Positions 34,030 to 45,680 of a DNA stretch of 64,000 nt are shown here, in pieces (position 1 is the stretch's first letter; each line of letters opens with the position of its first letter). The notes below the pieces were generated by a model, which saw only the letters and a list, made by a program, of their open reading frames with translations, did not search any database and was not told the DNA's origin. The DNA is from Macrothele yani. Lineage: Eukaryota; Arthropoda; Arachnida; Araneae; Macrothelidae. Location of the stretch: the NCBI GenBank assembly GCA_039090855.1, contig CM076996.1, forward strand, positions 47,830,469 to 47,894,468, given 5' to 3'. The position numbers were made by a program, and so were the translations under genes.

Positions 34030-35720
34030 GAAAACGAAAAACTTCAGCCAAAAAGAGAATGCATTTTTATGCCTCAGTGGAAAACCTACGCACATTCATC
34101 TTCAACCGAATTTCTAGAATTGATAAAACGGCCACAAATATAATAAATAGTTACTCAAGTCCACTAACGGCAGAAATGTGCGGCCGCAAATATCGCGAAT
34201 TGTGCATCAAATGCTTTCCCATAGCGAAAGATATCTGAGGCAATAGTAACTTTTCAAATAGAATAATTAGAAGAAGATACATGGAATATATATAGAGAGA
34301 GCGTGATATGACTATACATCTCATGACGAGGAAGCAGTGCGTTAAATAAAGAAGAAAATGGGTACAAAATATTCTTCATAACGAATGACATCCTACCAAG
34401 AAAGGATTTTTCCAAAGGAATTTTTTTGTTCAGAATCGCAGATACTCTTTCACAACCTCTTTCACATATAGAAATATACGCTAACGCCCTCTGGCAGCAG
34501 AATTGTGAATTACAATAAAGCAGAAAGAATGTGCAAGGTATTCTTTAAAGAAAAGGTATGGGATGGAAAAGCAATTTTTCAACAATGTATGGCATGGGAA
34601 AACAATTTTTCGAATGCAACTCCTAGAAGCAGAGATAGAGAGCAAACAGTTTAATAGTTTTATCCTAGTTGGAAAACTGTGCATTATTTAAATGGGATAA
34701 CGTTCGCTATGTTGGCTGTAACAAATGTCACACAGCAACAAAGGAATTTTACAATAGGATGTTTAGAAGCGGCGATACAGTTGCAAACAGAAATATGCAC
34801 AAAAGCCACATAGCGTCAAAATTGTGCACTAGGAAAAACCAACAATTATGCAAAATGTTCCACGAAGTGAATGACATCCGGTGTTGAAAGAATTTTTCAA
34901 ATCAGACTTTTTAAAGGAGAGACAAAGAAAAATAAATTATACACTTGAGCCGCAAACGGGTAAAATGTGTGTTATTTGGCGGAAGAAATTCGCATGAAAT
35001 AATTCTGTAGTGAGCGGTATCTTACCGAAAGGGATTTTATTCCAATCAGGTTTTTAGGCGTCTAGTCGTGGCTGAAAATATTTTGCAAACAGAAATAAAT
35101 ATGCGCTTCTACCTGCTATTTGACAAAATTGTGTGTTAAGAAAAATTTGAAATTATATGCAAAATATGCCTCACCAGAAACACCGTTCCACAAAGAAAAC
35201 ATTTTCAAATCGGACAATTAGAAACAGAGATATCGAGAAAAATAAGATATACATGTACGTCCGGGCGAAGAAACAGCATAATGAGCAGGTAATATGCACA
35301 AAAAAGTTTTCTGTCGTAAGTAATATCTCACTGAACAAGATTTTTTAGTGGAATTTTTAGGAGAGAAAGAGTTTTTTACTGAACCAAATATTGCGAAAAC
35401 TGAAATATGCGCTTACGCTTCCTAGTTAAAGAACTCTGCGTTACGAAAAATTAGAAATTATATGCAAAAATTTTACGCCGTGGATTTTGTTCGCAGCAAT
35501 AAACATTTTTTCTAATCGGATTTTCAGAAGCAAAAAATAACTCGGAAAACGAAATATGCATTTATCCTTCAAGCGGGAAATCTGTGAAGGTTTTTTTTGT
35601 TTGTTTTTAAAGACTCTGTTCACAAAATATTTTTAATTGTAAAATGCACCGAAGGAAAGAAACATTTTTTCAGTCGAATATTTAGGATTGCTCAATGATA
35701 TGGAATAAGATATATTTCGA
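34030..35720 (-). repeat. Degenerate ~150-bp tandem array, inverted relative to 24-26 kb
   Basis: Read on the minus strand, units contain TTTCCAACTAGG- or CTGCCAGAGGGCG-like motifs, TTTCTGCTTCTAGGAG, CCGATTTG/GAAAAATTG and GCATATAATTTCTAATTTTT, the phrases that define the array at 24060-25990. Unit anchors fall near 34490, 34663, 34815, 34960, 35110, 35265, 35415 and 35565, about 150 bp apart. Only the 34484-34498 motif (CTGCCAGAGGGCG on the minus strand) is close to the G-rich core; others have decayed. Confidence 0.75.
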
Positions 35721-35839
35721 ATTCGTTTTGAAGAAGTGGCAAAGTTTTGGACCGGAAAAAGACCACAAGGCAGAAATCATCGTTCTCCCAACACAAAAAG
35801 AAGCTTTAGAAACGAACTAATAAGTGCAAACGGGGTTCT

Positions 35840-37402
35840 GACAACTGGCCACACGGACAAGTGACCACACGGACAGTGGCCACATACAATTTAGCGGCAG
35901 TATAAAAATTGTAGTTTCTTCGCCACTTCACCTATATAACAGAAATATGGTGAAAAACTGACGTGCGCAACAAGTACTATTGCCACATATAAAATGAGAA
36001 TTGAATTGGAAACTCCAGCGATATGAAGCACTCTTATATCAAAAGAAAACGTTTTTTGTTAAATTATATTAAGGGGCCAAGTGAAAATTTCACTTTTATT
36101 TGCCGTGACTACATCTGGAAAAGGATAAGGTGAACATCTACAATGCTTGGTGAAACAACGGAGTTACAGCATGAGGCTACATCCGGAAAAGGATAAGGTG
36201 GAACTTTTTTCATTTTTTTCGAAGGAATGCAATCGCAGAGACTTTTCCATTTCTAAATATTTGCTCTGGCAACATGCACGCGACCTAACTCCGTCAAATA
36301 AGCGGCTTTCGGAGCACTGAAACGTCATACCTTTACTCAGGCACAAAACATTCATTGTAAGGCCCTGGCGCTAGGCATTTTCAGCAACTTTTGATCCGTT
36401 GTGCTCATATTCATTTGGTTTACATAACAAGTAAAGTTAATAATGCTGCGCTTTTACTCAAGTATCAAACATTAACTAAAAGGCACTGGTCCTAGGTCTG
36501 TTTCAGTTTTTCATGCACCGATGTCATATTCAAAAGGTTTGCATAATAAGTCAAGTTAGTAATACTGGCTTTTACTCAGGCACCAAACATTAATTTATAG
36601 GCCCTAGACTATTTTCACAGTTTTTAATCCGCTGATCTCATATTTATAACGTTTACATAACAAGTCAAGCCACTAACGCAGGGCTTTTACCTAGGCACTG
36701 AATATTAATTTATAAGCCCTAGGCCTTTTGAACAGTTTTTAATCAGTTATGCTCATATTCATAACGTTAACATAGCAAGTGATGTTAAAAATATTGCGCT
36801 TTTACTTAGAACTCAAACACTAAGTAATAGGCACTGGGCATAGTCATTTCAAACAGCTTTTATCCGCCGATCTCATATTCATAACGTTTACGTAACATGT
36901 CAAGTTAATACTTTTGTGCTTATGCACTATAATATTAATTATTAGGCCGCAGGCCAAGGGATTATTTAATTATTGGTACCTGAGTAAAAGAGCAATATTA
37001 TTAACTTGACTTGTTATGTAAACTTGATAAACATGAGGCTGGCGAATTAAAAGCTGTTAAAAAGGCCTAGGGCTGTGGCCTGTGAATTAATATTTAGTGC
37101 CTAAAGAAAAGTGCAGCGTTATTATTATCTTAACTTGTTATGTAAACTTTATAAAGATAAGATCGGCGGATCAGAAACTAAACGCGGCACGTTTACGATG
37201 AGGTAGCAGGAATAAATTTGTAATCTTTAGAGGTCACTTGCCGGGAAGTTGACACGGTGAAATCGAAAGCGTGATTTTTGTACGACCTCATAACAGCTTT
37301 GTGCATATTCTACATGAAAGTGGACACAAAGAAATAAAAAACGCGATTTTTATACGGCCCCCCAGCGCTTCTGTGACCACTTGTCCGTGGGGCGAGTTGT
37401 TC
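35840..37402. mobile_element. Fold-back element B with an internal ~118-bp tandem array
   Basis: Left words GACAACTGGCCACACGGACA and AGTGACCACACGGACAGTGG (35840-35884) are inverted at the right end (GTGACCACTTGTCCGTGGGG, from 37373). The subterminal box occurs at 35894-35924 and inverted at 37331-37363, with a second diverged inverted box at 37265-37289. The middle holds about six forward units starting near 36331, 36451, 36569, 36683, 36799 and 36919. These are followed by two inverted units (36981-37175), so the array itself folds back. Unit landmarks are CTTTTACTCAGGCAC, TAGGCCCTAGGCC, AACAGTTTTTAATCC and CATAACGTTTACATAACAAG. It is non-coding. Confidence 0.82.
35894..35924 (+). other. Subterminal box in fold-back element B (left)
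   Basis: GCGGCAGTATAAAAATTGTA followed by GTTTCTTCGCC. It is the counterpart of the boxes in elements A and C: GTATAA, then A/T-rich bases, TTG, then GTTTCTT and GCC. Confidence 0.6.
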
Positions 37403-38559
37403 GCCTTGTCTTTTAGCCAGAAAATCATAAAAATCTTTTAATTTCTTAATGATAACAAATAATGAAGAAAAATGTTTGTATACCACAATTATTCAAATAC
37501 GGGGGAAATATAGGAACACTTAGCTTTTTGTTTATGCAGAGCAATTCCATGGCTCTAAAATTGAATATGGCCAGTTATCCTGAACTCTTGCAGAGAGAGG
37601 TATGGCGTCCACAGACGTACGGACGGAATTGTGATAACATAAGCACGCCCGGATGTTTTTGCCTTTTTTTTTTTTTTTTTTTTTCCCAAAATACCTACTA
37701 ACAAATAACACAGTGAAATTTCTTAAAAATTCAAGTAATGTTAATCACTACACTTAGCGTCGGTGTAATAATAGCAGAATAACCCACATTTTCTTTCTGA
37801 AGAGCGACAAAGTTATAATCTTAATCATCCGATGAGTATCGAACTTCCGCTAGTCGCCTAACACTAAACCAAAGCTTTTTCCAGGGAAGGGGAAACATGC
37901 TGTCGAAGAACAAATAAAACATCCAGGTCCCACCGGAGGTCTGAACCCAAGAACTTGATATGAGATGTTAGTGTCGTAACACTGGGTCAACGAGCATCCC
38001 ACTATATCCTACTATAGAGTACACACAGAAAATAATTAACAGCATCACATTTAGCAGTAAGTGATTGGTGCACTCTCATTCGAGAAAGAACAGGTTACGA
38101 AATCTGATTTCTGCTGAGTCTCTGTCAAAAATTTACAATCCGTCGTAATCAGTTTTAATTAACTTACACGGTTTTAAAAAGGAAGTCCGGATGACGACAC
38201 TGCCACGCTGAAGACAATGAAAAGTTTCTCGGAACGCTTAGTGAGTAATTTACTTGCTGTAGCGATTTTCCGTCACGTAAGGACTGTTTGCATTAGGCAA
38301 CTAACTGTGAAGCAATCGTTTTGGCTCACGCACACATAATTCTGCAGTGTCATCGACAGTTCCCAAGTATGGCTGATGAGACTTCTTACTTTACTGAAAG
38401 GTTTTTGTCATAACAAAAATGAGAGCTCGTTTCCGGGAGTTCTTATGCGAGAAGATTTCGAAATACAGAAAGTTTTTTATCACTGCAAAGAACTGCAGCT
38501 GCCATTTTTTACGCTTTCCAACCGTAGATGAAGAAGCGTATATGCTCCAGCTTTGACCG
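37403..38559. other. No gene; T-tract and a weak tRNA-like sequence
   Basis: A poly-T run lies at 37661-37684. At 37918-38005 the minus strand has CATCTCATATCAAGTTCTTG followed by GGTTCAGACC, loosely resembling a tRNA-Met-type SINE head as at 15651. The evidence for the latter is weak. Confidence 0.35.
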
Positions 38560-38579
38560 TCTGTCCGTGCGCACGATAA

Positions 38580-39190
38580 CTCGCGTAAAAATTGTTATAT
38601 TTCGATGAAATGTGTAGAGTATGTGGTAGGGGACACCCTTGGGACGAATCCTGTTGACAATGGGCGAAATGGGGTCAAAGGTCAGGACATAGGAGCGGGA
38701 TCCATTCTATTGACCTTATATGCGTCATAACTAACGTAAAAATGTTTCGATTTCGGCGAAAGTTTAGTATGTGGTACGGGACTACTTCGGGACGAACCTT
38801 ATTAAAAATGGGCGAAATGGGGTCAAAGGTCAGGACATAGGAGCGGGATCCATTCGATTGTCCTTATGCGTCATAACTTGCGTAAAAATGGTTCGATTTC
38901 GATGGAATTTTAGTATGTGGTACGGAACAACCTGGGGGCGAACCCTATTGAAAATGGGCGAAATGGGGTAAAAAGCCAGAACGTAGGAGCTGGATTTATT
39001 CCATCACCCTTATGCGTTATAACTTACGTAAAAAGGCTTCGATTGAGACAAAACTTTATCATGTTGTTCCGGAAGTATACTTTACCAGTTCTGTTGAATA
39101 TCATCAAAATGGGGTCAAAGGTCAGGTCATAGGAGCGAGATTTATTCTACAGCCATTATCCTCATAACTTGAGTAATAAGTTGAGTAATG
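38580..39190 (+). repeat. Tandem array of four units, period about 147 bp
   Basis: Landmarks recur in order: CGTAAAAATG, TTTAGTATGTGGTACGG, AATGGGCGAAATGGGGTCAA, AGGTCAGGACATAGGAGCGG and ATCCATTC, then TTATGCGTCATAACT. The GCGTCATAACT anchors are at about 38726, 38869, 39011 (GCGTTATAACT) and 39160. The two middle units look about 85-90% identical and the outer ones are more diverged. No protein is encoded across the units. Confidence 0.9.
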
Positions 39191-39414
39191 ATTTCTGGTA
39201 TTTTGGAAAGCGTATCACAATCAATGCATTGCATGATTTTACTAACTTGTTGACTTTGTCTTTCATTTTGTTATTTCGATGAATTTTCGTTCAAATAAGT
39301 GTGCGCTTGTTTATCAATTTCTCTCTTTTGCAAGCTCTGCCCAGAATTCAAACGACGTCGAGTTGGACACGGCAACACTATTTTATAAAAGCGGTTTATT
39401 TTCCAAATTGCAGT

Positions 39415-39577
39415 CTCTATCCCTAATTTATAGGGCCATTGGTCCTAGGGAAGGAAGAGAGTCAGTGCCGTAAGACAAACAAAACATCCAAGCCTGATCG
39501 GTATTCCAACCCGGATCCATATCGAGGGAATAGTAAGAAGCCAGAGCTTTAGGCACTGCGCCACCGAGGCAACGATG
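39415..39577 (-). repeat. tRNA-derived SINE, family A, diverged inverted copy
   Basis: The segment CCCTAATTTATAGGGCCATT, GGTCCTAGGGAAGGAAG, CAGTGCCGTAAGACAAAC, then ATTCCAACCCGGATCC and CACTGCGCCACCGAGGC follows the same order as the copy at 3188-3388. The B box has mutated (TATTCCAACCC for GATTCGAACCC). Confidence 0.78.
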
Positions 39578-39644
39578 ACGAAAAGTGACTACACAGGTTC
39601 TTATAAAAATATATTTTACTTTGATACCCCCCCCCCCCCAGATT

Positions 39645-40255
39645 GCCTCAGAGCTTCTGAGTATGATCAAGAAACTTTCTGATAAGATGACACAGAAGTA
39701 GGATTAGAAAGGCACTTCCAAAAAACGAAACTGATGTACGATGTTTTAAAAAGAACTGAAGATTTGAAAGTTGGTGGGGCAAATATAGAAGGAACCGATG
39801 GCCATACATTTGTATTGGACAGTAGACATCAAACAAGGGCCATATTGGTGAAGAAGTTAACAGGCATATTAAACTTGGCTGGAGAGCTTTCGGAAGGATA
39901 ATCCCCATTGTATTTAATCAATGCATCCTGCATCCTCTTCTCAGTTCTTACTTATGGATCAGAGACACGGGCCTTAACTAAACAAGACATACAGAGGCTG
40001 CAAACAACTCAAAGAAGCAAGCAGAGATGTATGTTTAATGTAACCGGGAAAGATAGCAAGAGGAATACATGGATAAGGAAAATTACAAGAGTTGATGACA
40101 ACATGATCAAAATACAGGCGCTTTAGTGTCAATAGGCTGGACATATTGCTAGAACTGACCACCGTTGGACAACTGGAATACTAGACTGGATACCAAGGGA
40201 CAGGAAAAGACCCAGAAGACCTCATGGGAGATGGATGGATGAAATTCAAAAGCAT
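39645..40255 (+). pseudogene. Old, diverged RTE LINE tail
   Basis: Across several frames the region reads 'SELLSMIKKLSDKMTQ', 'ILFSVLTYGSETRALTKQD', 'RLQTTQRSKQRCMFNVTGKD', 'RNTWIRKITRVDDNMIKI' and 'LDWIPRDRKRP..GRWMDEIQKHEG'. These match the C-terminal half of the RTE reverse transcriptase ORF at 26.6 and 59.7 kb in order. Numerous stops and indels and clear amino-acid divergence make it an older insertion than the other three. Confidence 0.87.
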
Positions 40256-40269
40256 GAAGGACGGTGTAA

Positions 40270-40905
40270 AATTTTAGTTAGAATTAAATCTGTAGTAGTA
40301 AGGTTAAATGTGCTCACGTTGCTTAATTGTGTGACTCTTCAAAAGTTCGTACTGAACTTCGTGAACATAAACATATCACTTAATAACATAGAAGTGAAAC
40401 CGACCAACGTCGTGAATCAGTGAAAGCACTTACATTTGTCTACTTTTTATTAGCTCGCCACTTGCATTTCAGAACAGGAAGATCAACTCTAGCCAAAATG
40501 TGAACTCGCTGACTTCAATTCAGAATAGAATCACAATACTCTTAATACACGTGATTCTTATAACTCAGCGTAACATACATTCAACAAATCTGCGTAATCG
40601 TGACATGCTTTTTTAACAAGCCTCTCTCCAAGTCTCAGTTATCATGCCTGTATTAAAAATGCACTTCGTTCTAACAAGTCTCCATCAAACTTGAACTCTA
40701 TGTTGACATTTTGGATTATGAAAATGCACTCTAATGTTGACGTTCTATTGACCTCTGACCGATTGTCAGTGATGCCAAACTAAAAAGCTCTTTGGGGAAG
40801 TAAAGTGTAGTCTAGTCAGATAATGTTAAACGAGAAGAAACTATATTTACATAAGAAAAGAGGAACTCAAAAAATAAGATTAAATTAGAGGTATACGTCA
40901 GAAGT
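40270..40905 (+). repeat. Dispersed repeat, copy 2 of 2
   Basis: GTTAAACGAGAAGAAACTAT, TTTACATAAGAAAAGAGG and TTAAATTAGAGGTATACGTC (about 40828-40899) match the end of the copy at 17190-17805. Upstream similarity is weaker but collinear. Confidence 0.55.
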
Positions 40906-41345
40906 GACATACGTAGAAAAGACTGGTTAAAGACTGAAAGTCGTGTACGACACTTGAGGAATCGGGCACTCTGACCCAAATCTTCTAGTTACCTATTTCT
41001 AAGGGTTGTTTAAGACCTGGGGTCAGACACTCCCTTCCTAAAATCTTCTACATATGATCTGATCTCACACTTGAGGAGATTTTCGTACAAGCAGTGGATT
41101 GAAAATAGTAGCTGATAATGATGACTATAGCTCTTTACTTTTACCCACAGCCTCAAACGCGTGAGGACAGGCAATAACCACTTTAAATGAGCTCAGCGCA
41201 TTTGACTAGGGATCCCAGATACATTGGAAAAAAATACGGGACACTTGCGACTGAGGGTGAAAGTTTAGTATGCGCATCCACCACATATGCCAGTCTAACA
41301 AAACGATTCTAATTATTCTTATTAATCAATATTCTTATTAATCAA
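40906..41345. other. No gene recognised
   Basis: Contains AGGGATCCCAGATACATTGG near 41211, which could be part of the hAT element's terminal region, but no matching inverted end could be found. Confidence 0.35.
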
Positions 41346-42760
41346 TCAGTCTTGCTCACTCTTGCAATACTTTTCTGAAGAATGAATTTCACTTAACAAT
41401 TGTTTGTTTTTAAGAATCATGTCATGAAAAGCTACACAATCCTCATTGAAGAATGATTTTACAATAAGCACTGATTTTACAGGTTTTACAGACAATTTTG
41501 TTTTTCTCATCAGTCCCACTGCGTTCATGGGAGAAAATAATCTTTCGACACACGCATTTGTTCCAGGGATACACATAACGAACCCCATTACTTTCTTTAA
41601 ATTTGATAGTTCTCCTTCAACATTTTTTAAGAGATCCACCCAGACTGCATCTAAATGTTTAGATTTCAACATGCCTTTCACTTCACTATCTTCTTTGAAC
41701 TTCAGAGCTGTTTTCACTACCATTACTTAATCAAACAAATCAGATTCAACAATGTTTGATATGGCAGCGGTCTGATTAATAGTTTGGACTGTTTGAAGAA
41801 CATTTTCACAAGATAATGCTGTTCTCAGTTTCACCCAAGATATACTGTCTAATTTCAGCATATATTGTGACTATTATTTTATATATGACACACATGTGAA
41901 GTAGAAATCAATATTATGAGATTGGAATGCCTTTTCACTAATCAATTCCTTCCTCTTGCAACTAAATAAGTGGCTTCTTTTCGGTGGTAGTTGTCAAATT
42001 TTCATCTCTTCTCATTTCAATTTTTTCAACCAGTGACTGTATAATTGACTGTGATTCAACAAAAGATATCGTTTCGCCTTCTATGCTCCTGATAGTAGTA
42101 GTATAGAACATTTCACATTGCAACTCCAGAAAAGTAGAAAACAGCTTCGACACTGGGTTCTGGAAAAAGTCTTTCAACATTGTCAGACATTTATCTATTG
42201 AAAGAAAATAAGCTTTAAGACCTTCATACATTTCATTCAGCCTTTTAATGGCTATATGCAACGACAGCCACCTTGTCTTCGAGTGTCCTAGAACTGTTTT
42301 ATACTTATTGTCCACAAATTCACAAAATTATTTTAGGGACTGGACTCTTACAGAGTATATTAAAAGTGTTGAAATATTTTAGCTATAACAGCCTCAATGT
42401 CTACAGGCAATGTATCAGCTGCAGTTTGCACAGCATTGTTTATAATATGAGCTGAGAAACCAACTCTAATCAATCCGCGGCCAAACCTAGTTCTCAGTTT
42501 ACGGTAGACGTTGTTTCTTCCCTTTTTCGAACATCCACTGAAGTTAGTATTAGTATTGTTCGCCGACAAGGCTACGACTTTATCTTCAATCTTCCAAGAT
42601 TTTAACAAGTCCCATATGTAATCATTAAGTCGTTCCGCAGTTTCAATAGGAAGGTCTGTAAATTCTAGATTCATGGTTTTAACACATTTTTCTGGAATAA
42701 AATAGCGACCCATCAATGGCACTAATTTTGGAGCACCATGGTTTGAAGCGTCAATCAGGA
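41346..42760 (-). pseudogene. hAT-superfamily transposase relic
   Basis: Read on the minus strand from 42760: 'IDASNHGAPKLVPLMGRYF', 'DKVVALSANNTNTNFSG', 'GFSAHIINNAVQTAADTLPV' (42360-42722), then 'YKTVLGHSKTRWLSLHIAIK' and 'DFFQNPVSKLFSTFLELQ' (41962-42315), then 'VMCIPGTNACVERLFSPMNA' and 'KSVLIVKSFFNEDC' (41346-41723). The RW motif after 'KT' and the C-terminal 'NACVERLFS' dimerisation motif are hallmarks of hAT transposases in the ZBED-like group. Frame breaks near 42350 and 41900 inactivate it. The N-terminal zinc-finger part is missing: the reading stops where the Tc1 at 42770 is inserted. Confidence 0.87.
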
Positions 42761-42769
42761 TATATACTA

Positions 42770-43975
42770 TCTACCAACAAGTAATTGGACACATGTGATA
42801 GCAAAGGAAAACGAAGTTTATTCACCTTCAATAGTTGGTGGAGCCTCCACGAGCGGCGATTACAGCTGCGACCCTCCGGGGCATACTCTCAACCAGACGT
42901 TGTACGACGGCTAGCGGTATTTTCTTCCACTCGGCTTGGAGAAGACACGTCAGTTCCTTCACCGATTTCGGACGGTGGGGCACCTCTTAAGTCAACGCTC
43001 CAACTCGTCCTAGAGGTGCTCGATAGGGTTAAGGTCCGGGCTCTGCGCAGGCCAGTCATTCGAATAACCCCATTGTCACCATACCAAGCCATGGTGGACC
43101 TCGCAACATGACAGGTGGCATTATCATCCTAAAAGTAACATGGGTCCACCCCGTAAAACTGCCACAACGTAGGAAGCGCATGGTCATCCAGAATGGTGCA
43201 GTAGGTCTCGGCGTTGAGTCTACCAGGAATTGCGAAGAGGGTCCAGTACCATACCAGGAGATACACCCCCATTGCATAATTCCACCGCCGCCGAACTTCA
43301 CAGTTGGCACAATACATTCCAACAGGAGGCGTTCTCCAGGCAGATGCCAAACCCAGACCCTGTCATCCGAACAGTAGAGGGTGAACCTTGATTCCTCGCT
43401 CCAGAGAACCTGTTTCTACTGTTCAACGGTCCACTGTCGACGTTCTTTGCACCACATTATCCGAGCAGCGCTATTGGACTTGGTGATCAAAGGCTTGTGG
43501 GCGGCAGCACGTCCATGATAACCGAACAGATGGGCTTCCTTACGGATGGTATTCATCGAAAGAACACTCCCGGATGCCTGTTCAAACTCCTCGCGGATGT
43601 GGCCCATCGATTTGGTGCGGTTCTTCCGAATTTCTCTGGCCAGCACTCGTCGGTCTCTAACTCCCAGTTTTGTGGGTCGGCCGGGTCGGGGCACATTCCG
43701 ATAGTCACCTCTCATCTTCCACTTGCCAATCACGTAGGCCACTGTCGATTTTGGGTATTTCAACTCGCTGGATATGTCACGTATGGATCGGCCATTTCTG
43801 TGATACCCGACGATTACACCTTTCTCGAAATCAGAGAGCTCCGAACTGCGTGGCATCTTGCATGCGACTGGTTGCGTTGTTGTTTCCCACACGATATTTA
43901 ACGGTGGCGGCCGTGACGTGTATCAGGACCGCAGATATCGTCGATTGCAGGGGTGTCCAATTACTTGTTGGTAGA
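42770..43975 (-). mobile_element. Tc1-like element with TIRs and TA target duplication
   Basis: The left end TCTACCAACAAGTAATTGGA (42770) is inverted at the right end (TCCAATTACTTGTTGGTAGA, ending 43975). TA is present at 42768-42769 and 43976-43977. The element lies directly against the hAT relic and in front of another Tc1 fragment. Length is 1206 bp. Confidence 0.94.
42820..43892 (-). pseudogene. Tc1 transposase with nonsense codon and frameshifts; first catalytic Asp is Glu
   Basis: The minus-strand frame from ATG 43892 (or 43856, 'MPRSSELSDFEKGVIVGYHR') runs 158 codons through helix-turn-helix ('RDISSELKYPKSTVAYVIGK') and second DNA-binding domains to TAG at 43416-43418, probably from TGG in 'VEQWKQVLW'. 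It then continues as 'VLWSEESRF' (Glu where Asp is expected), '[18 protein letters not shown]' (about 43265-43320) and, after frameshifts, 'SPDLNPIEHL' near 43000. The N-terminal half is well preserved. Confidence 0.9.
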
Positions 43976-44022
43976 TATTGTATATATAATTTGCTTTCTC
44001 CGTTTCCAGTTTGAATTGCTTG

Positions 44023-44442
44023 ATTGGCCACCCAAAATGCAACACCAAGAAGGAAGTATCCGATTGGCCTGAAATTCGCAGCATGCGTCGCCCGCGAGAG
44101 GACATGCAAACGATTAGCATTGCAGGGCATATGCAAATCATGTGCGCCCGGCACGCCACCGAGAAGCACTATAAGAAGGGTGCACAGAAGGCGGGGTATA
44201 AGTAGTGGAAGTGTGTTGTGCAGCCGGACCTGTGCGTGAGAAACTTCCTGGTGCCTCGTCGCAGAATACGGCAGTCATTCCAGCACGTTTCGGAGTTCGA
44301 CAGAGAACGAATAGTGGCTTATCGCGACAGCGGTTTATCGTACCGAGACATCGGCGCCCGTGTGGGACGACATCCAGCCACAGTGAGGCGAGTATGGATT
44401 CGGTGGGTGCAGAGGAGGGACGGACGGACCGATCGGGATATT
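44023..44442 (+). pseudogene. Tc1 fragment: N-terminal DNA-binding part only
   Basis: ATGCAACACCAAGAAGGAAG at about 44037 resembles the subterminal sequence of the element at 18575 (CCCAACACCAAGAAGG). The frame at 44218-44451 gives 'QHVSEFDRERIVAYRDSGLS' and 'DIGARVGRHPATVRRVWIRW', a clear Tc1 helix-turn-helix. The catalytic domain is absent because the sequence switches at about 44443 to PLE-2. Confidence 0.85.
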
Positions 44443-44463
44443 TTTGATTGAGGTTCATTAATA

Positions 44464-44886
44464 ACGAACCCCAATCAAAAAGATTATATGTACATAGGTA
44501 GTACTAAGAGACGCTTTATTACTCGATTAAAAGGACATGTTTACGATTGGGAAAAGAAAAGGCCCAAAACAGCACTTATTCAATATCGCATCGAACCCAA
44601 CACCCGATTGGGAAAATGTCAAAATTCTAACATCACTTCGACCTCATAAACAATTCTCACTTCAGAGGCTCTAATTATCGAAAAATATAAAGGGAAGTGT
44701 TGTAACAGCAATTCACCTATCGATATTCCACTCGCGTGGACATACCTGTTACGTTCTGAAAATCAACGTATGATTAAACAGAAGCCAGATAAACTCTGTT
44801 TGCTTGGCTTGGTCGATCAGCAGGACGAATATGTCGGCCAAATCCCCACAGATGGTGCTATACAAGAACTGCGCGATAGGGTATAG
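44464..44886 (+). pseudogene. PLE-2 GIY-YIG endonuclease fragment
   Basis: The frame from 44464 reads 'NPNQKDYMYIGSTKRRFITR' then 'LKGHVYDWEKKRP': the YIG half of the GIY-YIG nuclease with its following Arg. After a frameshift near 44600 it continues 'DWENVKILTSL', 'SEALIIEKYKGKCCN' (the Glu of the nuclease) and 'PIDIPLAWTYLLRSEN', ending at TAG 44884-44886. In PLEs this nuclease sits C-terminal to the reverse transcriptase and is thought to nick the target. The reverse transcriptase and the GIY half are lost. Confidence 0.82.
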
Positions 44887-44991
44887 GTGTTCATAGCATA
44901 TGCGATGAAGTTAACATACAGTCTTTCATTCAGGCACATCATATTACATCTGTGTTAATTGCGGAGGACTCGGCACTTGTGAACTCTTCCA

Positions 44992-45018
44992 CTGATGAAG
45001 GCATAATATTTGCTGAAA
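44992..45018 (+). ncRNA. Hammerhead-ribozyme-like core in PLE-2
   Basis: CTGATGA (44992-44998) and GAAA (45015-45018) flank AGGCATAATATTTGCT, where GCA/TGC could form a short stem II. PLEs are known to carry hammerhead motifs near their 3' repeats, and this one lies 106 bp after the coding stop. Stems I and III were not resolved, so activity is uncertain. Confidence 0.5.
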
Positions 45019-45025
45019 CAAGTAT

Positions 45026-45680
45026 GGATGCTGGTAGCATTGGTAGAATGTAGATAGGGTCCGTGGATTTGTCATTTTCAACTTTGTTGGTTGCACTTCT
45101 CAATAGATTTTAATGCTCTCATTTCATTCGAATTTCACCATTTTATACTTGGTTTTATACCGTTTCATTCACGTTTTACTCGATTGGTCGTTTTTACCGT
45201 TCGTTGTGATATATGTCTTGTCGACCGCTGCTAATCGTTCACTAGCAGAAGAAGCCGGACGACAATGGATGCAGGCCTACTTTTCAAAGTTGGGGTAAGT
45301 CCTTTTGATTGTGCTGCTTGTAGTTTGCTTTTTGTTATTATTAACAGGAACCTGTTGACTTCTGTTTAAAATTGCTAGTATAAACCCGTGAAGAACAGTA
45401 TTTTGCTGCTGTAAGTAGTTGTTATAGATTCATTTTCTTTAGCCACGTATTATTAAAAAAAAAAAAAAAAAAAAGCTGCAATTTTTGTGTCTTCAATGCA
45501 TCACTTCGGAAGAAGTCGATGAAAAGACTGGGAAAGCGTAAACAATTAGTTTTTATAACTGCACAAAAGGAGGAGAGGATGCATTAGATCGAAAATGCAG
45601 TACAGCCCTAGCCATCGCACCAGATGTTGGCCGATGGGTGCATTTTTTCGAATATTAGATATGAGTACAGTGAATGCATA
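45026..45680. other. No gene recognised
   Basis: Contains a poly-A run at 45453-45473. No protein or repeat family was recognised. Confidence 0.4.

Larger units (their letters stand above)
44443..45025 (+). mobile_element. Penelope-like element PLE-2, 5'-truncated, with inverted 5' junction
   Basis: The 5' edge is a hairpin: TTTTTGATTGAGGTTC (44443-44458) is the near-perfect inverse of GAACCCCAATCAAAAAG (44466-44482), so about 17-20 bp of the element is present in reverse at the junction. Coding sequence follows at once. A hammerhead-like core lies at 44992-45018. The 3' limit is uncertain. It truncates the Tc1 fragment at 44023-44442. Confidence 0.75.

Noticed and set aside
42785..43377. 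Plus-strand frames over the Tc1 at 42770-43975
   Set aside because: They are antisense to a clear Tc1 transposase with matching inverted ends.
44992..45018. A proven active hammerhead ribozyme in PLE-2
   Set aside because: Core boxes are present but stem II is only three base pairs and stems I and III are not resolved; retained as a motif, not as an active ribozyme.
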